64,000 nucleotides of DNA from assembly GCA_973895155.1 (NCBI GenBank), contig OZ316896.1, positions 2,542,001-2,606,000 on the forward strand, written 5' to 3'. Each line of letters opens with the position of its first letter. Position 1 is the first letter of the stretch. This document shows positions 47,563-60,200 of this stretch, piece by piece. The DNA comes from Marsupella aquatica (Eukaryota; Marchantiophyta). A program made the position numbers and the translations under genes. The notes beneath the pieces are model-generated. The model was not told where the DNA came from. It saw only the letters and a list, made by a program, of their open reading frames with translations, and did not search any database.

Positions 47563-50500
47563 ATCTAGGCTTATGTGAGAATTGTCGGCCGGGTCAAACA
47601 CGAGTGAACATGTTTCTCGAGACACAGTCTATATGTCAGTCTATCTGTCTATCCAAAAGGACAAATACCAGTTGACACAGGACACAGAAAGTGCTATGGT
47701 GATATTGTATATGTGATGCAACATGATAATGTTTGGATGTGAGGTTCACAAGGGGCTACAATCTTACTACGGTAGGTCTGAAAAGATAGCATGTGTGATC
47801 AAGCATAAATAATGTTTGGATACAAGCATTACTGCATAGCATAAGTAGCAACCATAAACTTCAAAATGAGCAGACCAGGGTTACATGTCTGCTCAAAAAT
47901 AATACTCATCTAAGATTGCAGTCTTGGCAAGACTCCTTCGGTCAGGTCAGATGTTCTATTATTGAGATGACCAGGTTGGTCCAACAAATAAATGAGTACT
48001 AGATCATGTTTTAATTTTTTATAAAACAATTATTTCTGGGTGAACCCCATGGAAGGGGGTACCCAGAGAGGCCATTGAAATAAAGGAGACCCAACAAGGG
48101 CAAACACCCCGGGAACAACATCCAAAAAAGGCACAAAGTTCGAGTGTCCCACTCGGGTGAGAGCAAGACAACAAAACAAACGTCAATACATCCTAACAGC
48201 CCATAAAACAGGGCACTACATCAGCCAGCCATATCACAAACAGTAAACAACTATGCATCCAGTCTATGATGAGATCCGAGTGGCACCTCTGGGCAGCTAT
48301 CTTACTCTAGCATGCTCCACCAGCTCTCTGGCACGAAGCAATCAAGTGTGAATAACTACTAGAATCTTAGCTCCCTAGTATGACTAAATTGAGGGCAATG
48401 CTGTGAAGCTTCGAAAACAATTTATGATATAAAGGAATATTCTAAGCACCTTATGAGTGTTACAGGGAAGCTTGCAATGCATGGACACACATGCTTTCAA
48501 ACTGCAACTCCGGGGCTTACTCTTTGAATGAACACAGGAACTCTACAGTGTAATGACATAGAACTGTAAGAGGCGATGTACATGGTAACCAAGGGAAATC
48601 TATAGTGTAATGACATAGGACTGTAAGAGGCGATATACATGGTAACCAAGGGAACCCGACTCCTTCCCTTGAATGAGGAGAAGAATGCTGCATGGACAGA
48701 ATGCTAGAGCATCCACTGGAAACCTTTTATTACTGGTCAAATGCACGGTGACGTTTCATCTTTGGAATACAAGTTGTAAGAATGTGCTATATCAGTAAAT
48801 TTCAAAGTTTTGTTCATGTCCATCAGGGTTTGTTTGTGTCCATGCGGGCATCACATCAAATTAGGTGTCCATCTGAGCTTCCACTCCGTGTTACATAAAA
48901 TTTTGAAGTACAAAAATGAAATCTAGAGGTATTCTCCATCCAAAGGCTAAAATTGTGGGGAGGTTTCATGAGGGAGATATGGGTTTTGGGATGGAATACA
49001 GTAAGGGTGGACGGAATTGAAAAGGTTTTCCATGAAACACAATGCTTGAAGCCGTGCTCGAATCAGTGACTAGAGAAATCAACTGAATGTGGAGAGCTTG
49101 TTTTGAGCTCGTCTGGTATTGAATCTGTGGGTGGGATCGGATCGAACTGTGAGATGAAAGTCCTCCAAATCCAACATCCAAACGATTTAGAAAGAACCTT
49201 CTCTAAGTTAGACTGCAGTGAAACAATAAGGTACATATCGAGTGAGAGATCATCTACCGGTTCACTAGTTTCCGCATTATCATATTCACACTGAAATGTG
49301 ACATTGAATCTCGTCAGTTTGTCACTAAGGCATCCGAGAGAGTAATTGCAAGCCTTTCATCGTTTCAGTGGGACAGGAATTGAGGTCGATATTTGTCATT
49401 CACAAAGTAAACTTGTACAAACCGATTTTGATTTCAATCCCATTCAAGGTCAGTCCACATGAGACTGAGACCACAACCTACAATTCATTTCTCTGTTACT
49501 AACAGTAGACCCTGGGAACCAACAAACCATACTGAACCTGATCATTTCCACTACTTTAGCTTGGCAGACTGGACCAGCTGCAGGGACTTGAAAAACATCT
49601 CGAGCCCCCTGCCCCACCACACATACACAATCCCCAACTTTATACCACTGTCATCTAAATGGTGGGCCCTGGTTTGAATTTTTGGTATCGTATGGCAACA
49701 AGACGGAAACAAGCAAACAGGAAGTCGAGGCTGAGTACCGCAATAAAGTATCTAAAGGAAACGTGTTTTAATTGTGTTGGCAAAGCCACAGTTGGGATTC
49801 TTCCGGGTCCTTTCCGATTGACTTGGAAGTCTTCATGTAGGACTGAAAACGCGCAGCCGGTCAGTGAGCCGAGGTCTACCCAATGTCGTGACTCATGAGT
49901 TCCGTGATTCCAGTAACAACGGGATGATCTCGAAGTAGGTCACAGGGTTCAATCGATTGTCTACTCTATTGGTTCCGATAGGCTTCAGAGCCGAGTAACT
50001 CTTTGCTCCTTCTCCAGCTCCAGCGAAGATGTAGATGTTCGATCTTCTAATGCTTTGCCGGTGTCTAGTGTGCTGCAGTTGGATACATTCAATAATTTTG
50101 AGAGCGCCAGAGTTATGGATTTTAAGCTGGCTGGCAAACAGCTTTATCGTGGAATTGACCTGGTGCTTTGTTCGTGAATAGGATCACTGATTTTCCAAGA
50201 CGACTTGTAGCATCATTCTTCCAAGTCATCGCAAGGTGGGCACTTCTGGTTCAGTTCAGACGAGAAACTCCTCTGGTCGGTGTGAGGATCAGGTGTGACA
50301 ATTCTCTACCATTCGGCTCATGAACTATCACTGATTCATTTCCAATGTAAGATCGACTTCTAGACTTTCTTCCTCAGAGTCTATCACTGCTCTTAGACTG
50401 TACGTGATGACCACACAGTAGGTAGAATCTAAAATTGAGTGAATTGTGGTACTTGTCCTTCCACAGTAGAGGAGTATCAAGGCTGTGGCTCGCGGAGATT

Positions 50501-51358
50501 CAAATTCTGCAGAGTACTTCAACATAGGGAGAAAACTGAACGAACTGAGTTTGAAGCCCAGTCGAAATGGGTTGATGGAGAATAAATGTGCGAACACACC
50601 TCTCTGTGCCATCACAAATGAGACTGAGGGAGGGCAGGTTATTTTCAAATTCAGAATCACATTGAAATTCTGGGCTTTCTTCTAATCGAGGTAAGTCATT
50701 AGCGACTTCGACAATCTTGGATGTAAGAAGTTCTAACAGGCATTCCTAGCGCTGACTGAATTCCCTTGGATAGACAGCAGTCAAACCCAGGACAAATCTG
50801 TCTTTGCTACACACTACAAGAAGATAATTACTGTGCACTGTTTCCACCTTTACGAAATCTAGCTATTAGTTAGGCTATGCTTGAGATTACACTGCGCCTG
50901 AAGCTCAGGAGCAGGGCTTGTCGTCTTTCTTTTCTCTCCCCTGCGTGGGTTCTATTTGTTGGGCTCCACTCGCTGGTCACAGTAGTCAGTAAAGCATTCT
51001 ATCGGCAATCACAATCTGATGGTTGAGTGATTCATGTGCGAATTGCAGGGTACAAATTCGAAATTCAGGGCAGGATGCAACGGTTGATTCCCTCCCCCTC
51101 TAGTTCGCTATGGATCTACGGCACTGGGTTGTTGGAATTCTTGCAGTGTTTGCGCAGAAAACCTGTCTTCATCATCTTCGTGGCGGAAATCATTTGGACC
51201 TGAGCTGGGAAGTTAAATACATCTTCTCTTAGCTATGATCTGGACAACTTGGAAGACCAGTTCTAGCAATTTTTGTCGTTGTCCAACATCTCTGGGGAAG
51301 TTGCGTCATTGGTAAGATCAAATACATTTGCTTACCACCCACCCAGGCTTGAGAAAGC
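47563..51358. other. Intergenic upstream of the NB-ARC gene
   Basis: 48545-48658 contains two 57-bp direct copies (gtgtaatgacatag..actgtaagaggcgat). 49080-51358 has several open frames of 60-110 codons, but none shows a domain I know. The last few hundred bases are presumably the NB-ARC promoter and leader. Confidence 0.45.
48018..48230 (-). repeat. Dispersed repeat family D, copy 2
   Basis: Reverse complement of the repeat at 39668-39935 with the same block order. It lacks that copy's 41-bp insertion and ends in agaaataattgttttataaa on its own strand. Confidence 0.75.
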
Positions 51359-54300
51359 ATGTCGATATTTACTGAAGCCAATGCTCTGTTAGATCTCATA
51401 AACAAAACCCATAATTTGGTGCAAACCATTGCCCGCGGATACTACAAGAACTCCAAGGACATAAAGGGTTTCGCTGACCAGGTGAGAGCCCTACGCCTCA
51501 AAGAAGAATATTGGACTACCCTTCTCGATAGATATGGGCCAGCAGCTCGGGATCTCGTGAGGCCTACACTTACAGTAGCAATGGAGACCCTGGAGGAAGA
51601 AGAGGCCTCCATCAGGTCCATCCAAGCCAGCTGCTGGTTGAGATGTACTTACAGAACCCTCAATATTCAAGCTGCAAGCCAAGCAATTCAAAGTGTTTCC
51701 CAAGCTTTTGAGGCAATTCCTCAAACAATAGGGGGGCACGTAGCAGCAGATCAATGGCTGAACCGAATTGCTACAAATGCTGTTGCTCATCTACCTTTCA
51801 CGTCTGACGAAAAGTATGTGCCTTTACTAAAACCCTTGGAAGCAGTTCAACGAGCCTTGGAACATGTTGGGGGACCGCGAGTGATAACATTGCATGGGCA
51901 ACCTGGGTCAGGGAAGACGGTTATGGCCAAATACTTGGCAGTCTACTATGACAATCTCCGACGGCAGCAGCTGGACAACCCAACCAACCTTCGTGCACCA
52001 AGGACAAGCACTTGCTTTTCAGATGGAGTGTTCTTCCTGGCTTGCGGGCCTGGGGCTACAAGCAAGGGACTGCATGAAGAGCTTTGCCAGAATTTGGGAT
52101 TCAGAGCAATTTTTGATGGTGATACTCAAGGGGGATCCACTTTTATGCCTATGTTTGACCAAGAATCGTATTCTGAGTCGATGTTACACAAACAACTCAT
52201 GGAAAGGCTTGTGAGTAGCTCTGGGCTCATTATCCTTGATGATGTGTGGGAGACACAACTTTTGGAGCGACTTCTACTACCTGGGAGCCGGCTTAAGTAT
52301 CTTGTCACGTCTCAATATAGGCGAATATGGGAAGATGCTGTGCAGATAAACCTTGCCAAACCCAGCCTCGAAGAAGCGCGTAAGATACTCGTCAACCATG
52401 TTGACGGATTACGTGTCGGAGAGGAACTACCGCTTAACTTACAGGTGACCAGTTGACTTCATGCTTTGCTGCAAATGAAACTAGGTTGATTCTTGCAGTA
52501 CTTTGCATTTATTAGCAGCAAGTAGTGTTGAGCTAGAATGTTCCACAAACCTCATAAACGATGATTTCATCAGCTGATATAACTGAGTTTGACATAAATT
52601 GTGTATGGTATTCAAATGCAGGATATCGCAGATAATGTGATTCATGCATCAGAATTCAATCCATTAGTGCTAGCAAATCTTGCATTGGCAATCAGCGGTG
52701 ACAGAGCCACAAATCTAGATGAATGGATCACCTTAAACAAGTACCTTCTCGAATTACTAGATGCTGATGATAAACGCCCTGGTGGCTTCGCAAAAACATA
52801 CCCCCAAACCGTGGCCACGACAATGACCATGGCTGTGAATTCTATGGCAGTCGAAACGAAGAATTTGCTCTTTCTTGCGGCAGTCTGTGATGGACCTTCT
52901 GTACCTGAGATAGTGCTCAAGATTTTCTTCAAAGGCTTGGTGGGAAGTTTGGCCAGGTTTCAGAAGTGGTCCAATTACCTTGAAGACCATGACTTCATTC
53001 AGATCCAAACTGACGATGTTGAATGGACAGATGTGCCTCAAAAGACTTGGTCTCTGCACCTCCTTCGGCAACATTTCGTACGAGAGAAGAAGAAAGATGA
53101 AGTTAGGTCGATGGTATCTGCGTTATTCGACGCCAAGCACAAGGACTTGGATATTGTTTCAGCCCTTTACATTTTGTATGGTGCAAAGTCATACACTAGA
53201 GAAAATGCAGCGACAGTATCAGGTCTACTAAGCATCTCAAGGGATAGAACGAATGAAAACTTTGCTCGGAGCTCAATTGAACCCTTTGTGTGGCTGTTGC
53301 ATGCTGACAGTAATGAAGACTGGCAACAGAATGCTCATGAGATGGCGAAGAAAGTAAGTTGAAATTCTGCACAACACCATCCTTGAACACGTCTGGATTT
53401 TTCCAAGCTAGTTAACGCATCCTGGTGGTCCTTTGTTGCGGTAGACCAAGCCCAGATTGGTGCCGAGTCGGATGTGTAAATTTGTCGTTGGACAAGGTCT
53501 TGGCTTGCAAGGCCAATGATGACATAATCACCAATTGTGTCATCATGGTTGGTAGAAGGTCACTTGAAGAATTTCGTGGTGTTGTTAACAATTAGAAAGG
53601 TCAAGCTGCTCGGTTCTGGATTATGACATCCTGTTACATTTTGTGTGTCTAATGGCAGATTATCGTAAATTATGTTTGCTGGGGGCATTTGGAAGACACT
53701 AGCCTTTCAAATCTGCTCCAGATCCCGGAGGCTCAATCTGCTACATGCTGGGCTTTGCATACTATAGCAACATTGGAAAGGCGGGCCATGCTCACTGAGA
53801 AACATGAGGTAACTTTGAAAAGCTTGCTCGCATTGATGGATCACGACGCACCCCGAAAGGCACAAAGTTGGGGAGCTGTGGCTCTTGGGGCCCTTGCGGT
53901 CAAAAGTCACGAGATAATCTTAGCTCAACCATTAGCTTTGAAAAACCTGTTAGGACTACTCTCGGGCGGAAACCTGGTAGGCTCTGATCATACGGACGTG
54001 CGACGCCATGCAACATGGACCCTTGGAAACTTGGCAGCCACCTCCACTTCCAAGGATATCATTGCTAGTCATGTTGGCATGCTAGAGGCTCTGTTCAAGG
54101 TGCTCAACACAGATGACGACCTCAATGTTCAACTAGAAGCAGCTTATGTTTTAAGACGACTTGCGTACGGTGAGGAAACCACGTCCGGGACCACGACCGA
54201 GGATCAATCACGGCAAATGAAAGCGATTGGAATTCCAGGTATGCTGCAGAAGCTTGTGGACCTGCTGAGAAGTGAAACGGATTCAGACGTGCAGACGGAG

Positions 54301-55230
54301 GTAGTCTGGTTGTTGGGGAATCTCGCAGCATCGCGCGAAGAGAAATTGATAATTGGAGCCTATCCCGGAGTTCTGGATGGACTTGTGACTATGCTCAATA
54401 TCCAGAATGCTAGGTTCGACGCCCAGAGGTATCATGCAGCTTATGCCCTAAGGAGACTAACATTAAAGGAACCAAACCCGAAACTTGGCTTGATTCCTTG
54501 TGCCGTCGAGTATCTCGTGGAGTTGTTGTTTGTCTTTGGATCAGATGTGCAGAAGGAGGCTGCTCACTGCCTTTCATTTCTAGCTTACCCAAAAGAACAT
54601 AGAATAGAATTCGCAGCGATCCCTGGTGTATTGCAGGGTCTGGTGGGCTTGCTAAAGGAGGGCGTGAAGCCCACTACTCAGCTCATTGCCACGGGGACGT
54701 TGGCTAACCTCGTGGAAATTGATGAGAACAACCTTCTCATTGCATCAGAACCAGGTGCTATTAAAGGTCTTGTAAGAACGCTGACAAATACAGGAGCTCC
54801 GCCTGAAGTCCAGTCTCAATTGAGTGAAGCTGCACTCCAATGCTTAGGGCTCCTTTCTTTTGATAATTATGAAAACCAGCTGAAAATTGCCTCATCCCCA
54901 AATGCCTTAGAGACACTCCTGGGCTTGCTCGGGTGGAGCAACAGTCGGGTACAGCTCCTAGCAGTGTGGACAGTAAGCAATCTTGCTGAAGCGGAGGAAA
55001 ACAGGAGTAGGATAAGAGCTTTTCCAAGCGCTGAAATGTACCTCACAGAACTCTTGAACGGTGAATCTGAGGTAAGGGGGTACGCAGAGAAAGCGGTATC
55101 TCTTTTGAATTCTATAGCTCCTCCCAAAAGGATAACGGGTCTTTCGACGGAACGGTACCCTGCAACGGACGATGAAGCTATTGAAGATCGGAGCCAAGTA
55201 AAGCCCAGGGGCTCTATCGGAGCAGTATAG
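51359..55230 (+). CDS. NB-ARC / armadillo-repeat protein (NLR-like, ARM in place of LRR)
   Basis: Exons 51359-52444, 52622-53353 and 53659-55230 join in phase 0, giving 1,129 residues. The N-terminal ~150 residues are predicted helical with no TIR or kinase domain. The NB-ARC ATPase has P-loop GQPGSGKT (180-187), kinase-2 GLIILDDVW (289-297), an RNBS-B-like YLVTSQY (314-320), a GLPL-like NPLVLANLAL (375-384) and an MHD-like SLHLLRQHF (about 506-514). Exon 3 (607-1129) is an armadillo array of about ten repeats, with helices such as HATWTLGNLAA, EVVWLLGNLAAS, AAYALRRLTL, TGTLANLVEI and AVWTVSNLAEA. Plant NB-ARC proteins are ADP/ATP-switched immune sensors; ARM arrays bind partner proteins. The function here (immune receptor or other signalling ATPase) is inferred. 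All key motifs are present and the frames are open, so the gene looks functional. The MHD-like Asp is replaced. Confidence 0.9.
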
Positions 55231-56680
55231 CAGCGGTGGAGGTCGGTATGCTGAAGTCGTAACACCAACTGGAGCCAATCGGAACCCATTTGCTCTCATT
55301 GTTCCCCACAGATGCTATCCACTGGGTTGCTTGGTGCCCTGGCATTCATTTCATGATTTTTCAGGAATCCTCTAGCTTTTCAGGTCTCGACCAGTCGAGG
55401 GCGTTGTGCTCTCACATGTAACGCTGGCGTTTGTATATACTATTTGAAATCCAAATTTAAAGAGAGACAGACATGGATAAAGTATGCCATTGCCAGCCGA
55501 GCCATCCTCAACTTTATTCTGGAATATAGGCTTTCCTATGTGTGGAATCCCAGCGATTGGAGATGAAGTTTTGATGTTTCCAGACAGGTCGTGGTACAGA
55601 CGGCGATCGAATTGGGCCAGGCGAGAAGCGGCGTGCCTCTGTAGTTGAAAGGTAAGACATTCACCAAAGCAATTGCATGCTCATGCGCATTTTCCGTCAG
55701 TTCACTCATTTAATGCTCATTTGTTCGTCCGATATTCAGTTATTCATGCGCAGTTCACTGATTGCTGCTAAATTGTTTCATTTGCTGTTCACTAAAGGTA
55801 ATAATTTATCTGTTCGCTGTGCACTGAATTTTCAATTCATTTCTTCATTCGTTCGTTCTCTGTTCATGGAGGTCCAGTAAAATTTGGAAGTTGCATATCC
55901 GAAACGTCAGTGCGAACTCGGAATTCGGCGAAAACTGCAACCCCGGCATGCTGATTGGAAGATCCTGAGACGCAACAACAGGATATAGTTTTACCCCGCC
56001 ATATCTTCGTTGCTCCCTCTCTGTACAAGCTAACTCTAAGGTACTAAAACCGCGGCTTGCCTCACCAATCACTTTGTAAAGTACATGTACGCCAAGATAT
56101 ACAAAGAGGACGAACATCAAAGCAGTTCTCGATGGATGTATAGTAGAACGAGGTCGAGAGCCAAATCACGAGCAACATCCCCTGTCAAGTGCGAAAGTCC
56201 AGTTCTACTTGGCGCTGACAGAATAGAGCATGCCACCATTACAGGCCCGCAATGTAGTATAAAGTCCTCGCTTACAGAACTCTCATCACGTTGTAAAAAG
56301 TTCACCAAGAACATCGCAGAACCAATTCCCATTTGGGCAGTCCGTAATTTACTTGCCATTTGCGCTGTCGGAAAACGAAATGAGCCTACATTATGCGACA
56401 ACTTCGCGACATCCGTCGAGAATCCGACAATTTCATCTAGGCATCGCGACATATCCGCAAAATCGAACATACGGTACACCTCAGTTTTACCACAGTGCCG
56501 CGTTCAGTGAGAATCGCCGTTCTTGGCCTCCCTTTGCAAGCAATTGGTAGCAGACAGTCTGTGGCACAGAGCGATCCAACATGCTTTCCACGAAAAGAGT
56601 GGGCAACCCTTCTCTTTATACTGTTCACTGTCTCTCCTGACTCTAAAAATTGCGGAAAAGTCACAAAGATGCAGCCACTG
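55231..56680. other. 3' region of the NB-ARC gene and intergenic sequence
   Basis: Includes the 3' UTR. Two minus-strand frames (56479-56117 and 56120-55845) would join by a one-base shift and have hydrophobic stretches, but no family was recognised. 55676-55870 is rich in ttcactca/gttcatt words. Confidence 0.4.
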
Positions 56681-57377
56681 CTATCGTGATGTTAACCGCC
56701 ACTTTAGCCCAGCCGCGTTTTCTGCCTCCTCTTCGGGAGTGTAGTCAGGTACTATCCCAAAAGTACTCCTGATCTCTTCAACGCTCCTGCCACTGATGAG
56801 GCCGGCAATTCTCTCAGACATCAATTCGAGCAGAGGCTTCAAATCCATGTACTGTAGAATGCTGCCTGCAAGGAGGAAGAAAAACTTTTAATAAGACATG
56901 TGACGGGCGTGAGAGGGAGATAATTTTTCAAGACAGAAGAGGATATCCAATTCAGCAGTTCACCAATGATGAAACATGGACAAACTGGGAGGTCACAGCC
57001 AAAGCCAAATCCTGGGGATCATGTCATGTACTGAATTTGACCTTGCTAGCTGCGAATGCCTGAATGGACAAATGAGCTACCACGAGGATGTGAAACTTAC
57101 CTCGATGAGACCCAAAAGGGTGGGATGATCAACCTCGACAAAGCAGCTTCCCAATGCTTCCTTTCATCCTCGGAAGCAGAGTTAGAATGCTGATGATACG
57201 TGCAATACTCGATCACCTTGATCAGTTTCGCGCTGGGAACAGACCGCAAGAAAACGATGTAATCGCCAGTGACCTCCACTGTGTCCATCACTAGTTCTGA
57301 TTCTTCCATCACCCCAGGTCTACTTCAAATTGAACACCTTCAGATGACCAAAGCTGCACCTTTCTTTCGCTTGACAT
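56681..57377 (-). pseudogene. SKP1-like (ASK) pseudogene
   Basis: The minus strand encodes nearly a whole SKP1: MSSERKVQLWSSEGVQFEVD at the ATG (57377), then MEESELVMDTVE, VPSAKLIKVIEYC, SASEDERKHWEAAL, VDHPTLLGLIE, MDLKPLLELMSERIAGLI, RSVEEIRSTFGIVPDYTPEE and ...LKW, ending at TAG (56681-56683). SKP1 links cullin 1 to F-box proteins in SCF ubiquitin ligases. Three disruptions break the frame: a one-base loss at the C-run 57312-57315, a second one-base loss near 57133, and a 5-nt insertion (gtact, 56849-56853). A spliceosomal intron is retained (donor at 57100, acceptor before 56865, gcag), so this is a decayed gene copy and not a processed one. The F-box-binding C-terminus also ends atypically (RLTSR in place of the WAFE-type end). 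Confidence 0.8.
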
Positions 57378-58219
57378 CTTGATTCGCCTTGTGTGTGAGA
57401 TTTCTCTCCAACAGATTTACTCCTCCAGCCAGGATCTGTTTCATGCTATTCAGCATAATTCCCAACGATCCACTTTCCCTGTTGAAAGAATTCCTGCGAA
57501 TGGTGCAGTGTTTGGCAAAAATTAATTAACAGTTTTTAGCATGAGGAATGTCGATCTTTACTTCTTGAGAGTCAGATGAGCATGCAACTTTGTGTTCTAC
57601 ATGGCAAGATATAAGATTACAATACATCTATCAACTACCTCTACCTGGTTAAACCACAGGTAGTTAAACCACACCTGCCACTATAAAAGCCCCATTCCAT
57701 GTCTCACTACTCACCATAAAAGGTGGAACACTCAGCATCATTTTTGGAGCACTTGCCAGATAAAGTATTTACACTCACCACCTTTTGCGGAGCTCAAAGC
57801 CCATTCCTGAACCTGTGCACTTTACAATGAGAGCTTCGGACAACCCTTTATAGGGACAGTTGTGATTTAAAAGACTGAGAAAATATAAAACATCACATTT
57901 TGAGTGCAGCACTGGGGACGGAGAGAGGACACCTGATGAAGAAGCGAGAAAACCACGGACTTAAAGTAGCTTGATATTCTGAAGGTGCTGATTCTACGAC
58001 AGAAACCTCTCAACAAACGTGAATGTTCCCAACCTTTAATTATAAGGCTAAAATGAAAAGCTTTTGTAGTCTTCAGTCACCTACAGTAGGTGTGTTTCTC
58101 AAAAATGATCTCAACGTCATTCAATGTTGTGTAGCCAGGCTTGTATTAATCAATGGTCATAAGTGAACGGAAAACTAGTAGTTTTAAGGAGGGTTGGCTT
58201 CAATTTAATTGAAAAAAAA
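57378..58219. other. Intergenic, no supported gene
   Basis: AT-rich; no recognisable coding or RNA feature. Confidence 0.5.
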
Positions 58220-58815
58220 TAGGAGATTATTCATGTAAGAGTCCATGCAAAAGGTTCTCTTGATCTTCCTAAGTCCATGGAGTCCATGTAACTCTATGCA
58301 AAATGTTCTCTCGGTGTCCCTAAGTCCAGTGAGTCCACATAACATTCCATATAGTCCATGAAAAATGTTTTCTTGGTACTCCTCTGCCCATGCAATCTGG
58401 GTAACATTTCATACAGTCCATGAGTGTTGTTTATGTTCCCTTGCTAATGCTTTATCTGTCCATAGTAGCTTAAGGGTTTCTTGCTTTTCTTTGGAATTCA
58501 TCTGGCCATAGTAGCCAACAATTTCTTATGTTCCCTTGGTATTCCTCAGTCTATGGTAACCAAAGGGTTTGTTATGTTCCCTTGGTATTCTTCTGTCCAT
58601 ACTAGCTCAAGAGTTTCATACTAGCTTTCCATTGGAATTAAAACAAAAAACAAAAACCTTTTTATTGGAATATATCTGTCCATAGTAGCCAACCATAGTA
58701 GCCAAAGTGTTTCTTACATTCCCTTGACTGTAGTCCTCAGTCCATGGCAGCCAAAAGGTCTCATATGTTTTGTTGGTAACTATTCCTTTGTCCATAGTAG
58801 TTAAAGGGTCTCTTT
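58220..58815 (+). repeat. Irregular tandem array built on tccatagtagcc and gttcccttggtattc words
   Basis: 58225-58410 has about four copies of an agtccatg...aacattc.atgcaaaatgttctct-like unit. 58430-58815 has about eight copies of a ~50-60-bp unit approximating tgtccatagtagccaaaggg + tttcttatgttcccttggta + ttcctc. Confidence 0.75.
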
Positions 58816-59182
58816 CTACCCATGACTATTTCAAAGATTTGTCAATTAAATATAAACTCAAAACATTTTGTTGGAAAACATTGATATGTCAATCACATCA
58901 TAATTTGGTTTACGTACGAATAGGTCTCACTACTTTATATAGGGTTTTAAGCATCGTTCTAGTATATTATCATCAACATTAGGGGCAAACACCCCTGTCG
59001 TAAACCACAACTTGCCCTAAGTATATAAGGGGAAGTGTCCAAGATCTCCCCCCTTTTCCACATTTCAATCACTCTTCTCCTCTAGCATGCCAGTTTGCTC
59101 CACAATTTCAGGAAAAATCTCTTTTTAATGGTAACTATGGGTAACCCATAGCTTTTGAAGGGCAGTTGTAGTTTAAGTAACA

Positions 59183-59525
59183 TGCTAGGTATTTACTCAA
59201 GGTCTAGGGTTACGACATGTAACCATAGTTAGACTAACAATAGTCGGAGACGTGATTAGGTTAACTAGGATGCACACTATATGCCAAGCGGTGTTTGCTT
59301 AGATAAGTGGAACTTAGGCTCATTGTTATGGAGTCACTTGAGAGATGAGGGGAGCTTACACTGTGGAGACTTGGTATGGCCGACGGGCTTAGAGTTCAGT
59401 AAAGCTCTCTTGTGTGTTCCCGTGGACGTAGCCTCGAGGAGGTGAACCATGTATGTCTTGTGTCGACTACTTGTGCGTTGGATGTGTCATGTGCTTACCG
59501 TTGCCATTATCGTCTATGCTTAACA
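59183..59525 (+). mobile_element. Solo LTR, family L, with perfect target-site duplication
   Basis: 343 bp from TGCTAGGTATTTACTCAAGG to GTCTATGCTTAACA. It is flanked on both sides by taaca (59178-59182 and 59526-59530), a perfect 5-bp duplication. It is the best-preserved family member and is close to the reverse complement of 11248-11591. No internal domain is attached. Confidence 0.92.
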
Positions 59526-59834
59526 TAACACTACTTGCAATGAACATTGTAATGTAACTTCTAATATCCAAGATGAAGTTTTTATACATAAGGAAGACTG
59601 AACCACCATTGTTGACCAAAAGGTGGGCCAAAAGGGAGACTAGACCTCCTAACAAGAGATATAGTTGGTGGAGCTAGAATGCAAATTTCACTTGGTGAGG
59701 TTCATTGCCAAAACACTACTGGAGCTTCTCTAGGTTTCCATTTGTTTGCAAGCCAATTGCAAGGCTTGCTCATGGGTTGCTTCCCCTCTAAGAGCATGCC
59801 CACCAGGACCCTCCATCTGGGCTTGGCCGGCTAT

Positions 59835-60200
59835 CATCTTACATAGTGTAACCAATCTTCCTTTTACATGATGTGAGGAGTCTCAAGTGAATCCAAGGCA
59901 TTGTAAAGCATATGCCTACATGATACAAGCATTCTAAAGCGACCTTTTGCAGATTGTAAGCAATCTTACGTTACATGATACAAGCATTTCTAAAGAGTCA
60001 TTTTACACAGTGTAAGAAATCTCGTTTTACGTGATCTGGCCCTTGCAAACCGAAGCAATCTTACGTTACATGATACAAGCATTCGAAAGAGTCCTTTTAC
60101 ACAGTGTAAGAAATCTCGGTTTTACGTGATCTGAGCATTGTAAACCGCGGTCTTACACATGTAAGCAATTTAAGCCCTGCCTTACGTCATGTAAGCATTC
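59835..60200. repeat. Tandem repeats carrying short TTAC...GTAA palindromes
   Basis: A ~95-bp unit starting gcaatcttacgttacatgat occurs at 59960 and 60055, with partial copies on both sides. Within it TTACACAGTGTAA, a perfect 6-1-6 palindrome, occurs at 60003-60015 and 60097-60109. CTTACACATGTAAG (60152-60165) and CTTACGTCATGTAAG (60181-60195) follow. The array lies 500-900 bp upstream of the NDA start codon. Confidence 0.85.

Noticed and set aside
55845-56479. Two adjoining minus-strand frames with hydrophobic segments that could be one membrane protein
   Set aside because: They need a frameshift to join and match no family I know; I compared them with PIG-Q/GPI1 from memory and the conserved WRLFRGKK region is absent.
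35508-57377. Functional SCF pairing between the kelch F-box-like gene and the SKP1-like locus
   Set aside because: The SKP1 copy is broken in three places and the loci are 20 kb apart; linkage is most simply chance.
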